Below are positions 62,057 through 64,000 of a DNA stretch of 64,000 nt, piece by piece (position 1 is the first letter of the stretch; the number at the start of each line of letters is the position of its first letter). Below the pieces are notes generated by a model. That model had not been told where the DNA came from and did no database searches. It saw nothing but the letters and a program-made list of their open reading frames with translations. This DNA is from Maledivibacter halophilus (GTDB lineage Bacteria; Bacillota; Clostridia; Peptostreptococcales; Caminicellaceae), in assembly GCF_900167445.1 (NCBI RefSeq), contig NZ_FUZT01000016.1:1-64000 (forward strand), in the 5' to 3' direction. The position numbers and the translations under genes were made by a program.

Positions 62057-63169
62057 CTAAGCAGTTTTATTTATCATATTTTTAGGTTTAGCAAATATAA
62101 GTCTTCCTGCTGCTGTTTGAAGTACACTTGTAACGGTAACATCCATTGTTTCTCCAATATGCTTTTTACCGCCATCAACTACTATCATAGTGCCATCGTC
62201 AAGATAAGCAACTCCTTGCCCCATTTCTTTTCCCTCTTTAATAACTTGAACCACCATTTCTTCCCCAGGTAATACAACCGGCTTAACAGCATTTGCTAAT
62301 TCATTTATATTTAATACGGGAACCCCTTGGAGCTCTGAAACCTTATTTAAATTGAAATCATTAGTAACAATTTTACCTGATACCACTTGTCCTAGCCTTA
62401 CTAATTTACTGTCTACTTCAGCTATCTCTTCAAAATCCATATCAGTTATTTGAACTTCAATATCTAATTCTTTTTGTATTTTATTTAATATATCTAAACC
62501 TCTTCTTCCTCTATTTCTCTTTAGAGAATCGGAAGAATCGGCAATATGTCTCAATTCTTCTAAAACAAATTCAGGTATAACCAATGGGCCTTCCACAAAT
62601 CCAGTTTTACAAACATCAGCAATTCTTCCATCAATTATAACACTTGTATCTAATATTTTAGGCTTACTATTATAAACTACTTTGTTGACATCCTTTTCTT
62701 TAGGACTAATCTTTTTAAATATATTGGGCAAATTGATTAAATCCTTAGTTTTCTTCGTCGCAATACTAACACCTAAATAACCTAAGAAGATATAAACTAT
62801 AACAGAAAGTAAAGTTCCTATATAGGGTATAGGTATAATTAAATGACTAATTAAATAAGCAATTATAAGTCCGATGATAAGTCCAATAGATCCCACCAAA
62901 ATATCAGTAGTTGGTATTTTCTGCAGCTCAGTTTCTACCCAATTTGCACTATTTAGACCCTTTTTCATCAACCACGGGGTCACAGCAAAAAACATGAATC
63001 CAAATACAACAGCTCCAACAATACTTATTATTAGTTCTTGTAATGTAGTTAAAGTCCCTATATCGAATAACTCTTGCACTCTTAAAATTTTAGAAATCAA
63101 TATCCCTAGTGCATACCCTGCCGCTGCTCCTGCAAAGGTTAAGGAAATACGTATGATTTTATTTAGCAT
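62057..63169 (-). CDS. yacL: PIN/TRAM-domain membrane protein (YacL)
   Basis: 370 residues. Four N-terminal membrane helices (about 1-145) precede a PIN nuclease domain (KILDTSVIIDGRIADVCKTGF, VPEFVLEELRHIAD, RGRRGLDILNKIQ, IVTNDFNLNKVSEL) with its acidic metal-binding residues, and a C-terminal TRAM-like RNA-binding domain (VQVIKEGKEMGQGVAYLDDGTMIVVD). Function in Bacillus is not settled. ATG at 63169 after AAGGAGGTGGCAATAAA. The carD-yacL-ispD order is conserved. Confidence 0.95.
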   Translation of the reverse strand: MLNKIIRISLTFAGAAAGYALGILISKILRVQELFDIGTLTTLQELIISIVGAVVFGFMFFAVTPWLMKKGLNSANWVETELQKIPTTDILVGSIGLIIGLIIAYLISHLIIPIPYIGTLLSVIVYIFLGYLGVSIATKKTKDLINLPNIFKKISPKEKDVNKVVYNSKPKILDTSVIIDGRIADVCKTGFVEGPLVIPEFVLEELRHIADSSDSLKRNRGRRGLDILNKIQKELDIEVQITDMDFEEIAEVDSKLVRLGQVVSGKIVTNDFNLNKVSELQGVPVLNINELANAVKPVVLPGEEMVVQVIKEGKEMGQGVAYLDDGTMIVVDGGKKHIGETMDVTVTSVLQTAAGRLIFAKPKNMINKTA

Positions 63170-63380
63170 TTTATTGCCACCTCCTTCTTGTAATTATATC
63201 CACTGAGCTAGTATTTTATAACAATAGTCTTTATTTATAATTACAAAAAATAAATTAGTTAAAAATAATATTCTCATATTACAATTATCCTAAATTAAAA
63301 TTATAAAATTATCTCGATTTTGAAAAATAATTCAATAAATAGTTTTTATAAAATAAATTATTTATTAAGCTTGAAACTTA

Positions 63381-63495
63381 GATATTCTGTATAGATTTTC
63401 CATAGCAAAACCTAATTTATGCATATCAAAATGTCCAGTGTTTCTGAAGAATTTTGATGTGTATAAATCAATTGTTTTGCTAGAATATCTATAGT
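63381..63495. repeat. Dispersed repeat, ATAGCAAAAC family, long imperfect palindrome
   Basis: The left arm has GATATTCTGTATAG, then CATAGCAAAACCTAATTTAT and GCATATCAAAAT. The right arm reads ATTTTGATGTGTATAAATC, then GTTTTGCTAGAATATC. The arms are inverted copies apart from a 15-base insertion in the left one. It shares both modules with 19041-19104. The rest of the 463-bp gap before carD is AT-rich without other features. Confidence 0.6.
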
Positions 63496-63632
63496 AAAAA
63501 CTCACTATTTTTTATATACCCCATTTAATAGCAAAAAAAAAGAATTTTGCATAAATTATATACTATTTTTTATTCTTTATCTATATTAATTACAAAAATT
63601 TAACAAATCAGATGAAAAAAATATCTATATTT

Positions 63633-64000
63633 TTATTGTATAGTTTCATTTATAAGCTCTTCTATACTGAGCTCGTCAGAATCATTCACTAATACTAATT
63701 CACTTATTAGTATTTGTTTTGCATTATTAAGCATTTTTCTTTCTCCAGTTGAAAGTCCTTTCTCTTTATCTCTGAGCATGAGGTTGCGAACTACTCCAGC
63801 CACTTCATAGATATCTCCACTCTTTATCTTATCCATATTAGCCCTATATCTACGATTCCAATTCTTAGGCATTTTAGATTCATCATCATTCAAGACTGCA
63901 AGAACCTGCTCCACTTCCTGTTCAGATATTATATCCCTAAGTCCCATAGTATCTACATTATCTAGAGGAATCATTACCTTCATATTTCTCAAAGGCAATA
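63633..64000 (-). CDS. carD: CarD-family transcriptional regulator, C-terminal part (runs off window)
   Basis: The frame is open to the right edge, so the N-terminal RNA-polymerase-binding Tudor-like domain lies outside. The visible 121 residues begin PLRNMKVMIPLDNVDTMGLRDII, the typical junction, and continue with the helical DNA-binding domain (NWNRRYRANMDKIKSGDIYEVAGVVRNLMLRDKEKGLSTGERKML, only partly quoted as a motif). The TTG at 63998 is unlikely to be the true start. Position next to yacL and ispD is the conserved one. Confidence 0.92.
   Translation of the reverse strand, partial: LPLRNMKVMIPLDNVDTMGLRDIISEQEVEQVLAVLNDDESKMPKNWNRRYRANMDKIKSGDIYEVAGVVRNLMLRDKEKGLSTGERKMLNNAKQILISELVLVNDSDELSIEELINETIQ

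Noticed and set aside
1..64000. CRISPR array or prophage
   Set aside because: The repeats found are dispersed, with irregular spacing and inverted ends; no direct-repeat array, cas genes, integrase or phage structural genes are seen.

Overview
The window looks like a chromosomal segment of a low-GC, endospore-forming anaerobic Firmicute (Clostridia/Tissierellia type). The evidence is the AT-rich sequence, strong AGGAGG ribosome binding sites, sporulation genes (sigH, cotJABC), T-box leaders, oxygen-sensitive enzymes (radical SAM, double-cubane reductase with its activase) and an archaeal-type ProRS. Nearly all housekeeping genes lie on the minus strand. Read from the right edge, the backbone carD - yacL - ispD - ispF - gltX - cysE - cysS - mrnC - rlmB - yacP - sigH - tRNA-Thr - tuf follows the well-known Bacillus/Clostridium order, with several large blocks inserted into it.

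Layout: 1-3.5 kb holds tuf (partial), tRNA-Thr, sigH, a frameshifted yacP/rae1, rlmB and mrnC. 3.6-17.2 kb is an insertion between mrnC and cysS. It carries a CPBP protease and a ribosomally made peptide (RiPP) cluster: a peptide with eight tandem CXXX units, a radical SAM/SPASM maturase with two Cys-rich auxiliary regions, a small accessory protein, a subtilase that appears to start at AUA, an ABC exporter, a sugar-type ABC importer lacking an ATPase, an HlyD/MacB-like pair and an orphan LytTR regulator. 17.6-23.4 kb has cysS, cysE (Cys T-box), gltX and a second, catalytically degraded ProRS. 23.6-26 kb is a plus-strand double-cubane reductase operon. 26-30.4 kb has NRDE, Cys-rich, cotJ and exonuclease genes. 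30.4-36.8 kb is an accessory island with an ECF sigma/anti-sigma pair, two secreted proteins that share a GGAAC-type promoter, small membrane proteins, a group II intron remnant and repeats. 36.9-39.9 kb has proS (Pro T-box) and ispF.

40-60.9 kb is a carbon-metabolism block: ptsH, an acetoin/pyruvate-type dehydrogenase operon behind a sigma-54 promoter, a complete glucitol PTS operon with GutM and a SorC-type regulator, then a galactitol-type PTS/dehydrogenase operon run by a LevR-type sigma-54 activator, itself behind a second sigma-54 promoter. ispD, yacL and partial carD close the window.

Three families of short dispersed repeats with inverted ends are scattered through the intergenic regions. 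One repeat end supplies the last codons of a PTS gene. The most unusual content is the CXXX-repeat peptide cluster, the putative ECF regulon of secreted proteins, the degenerate ProRS paralogue and the pair of sigma-54 promoters.
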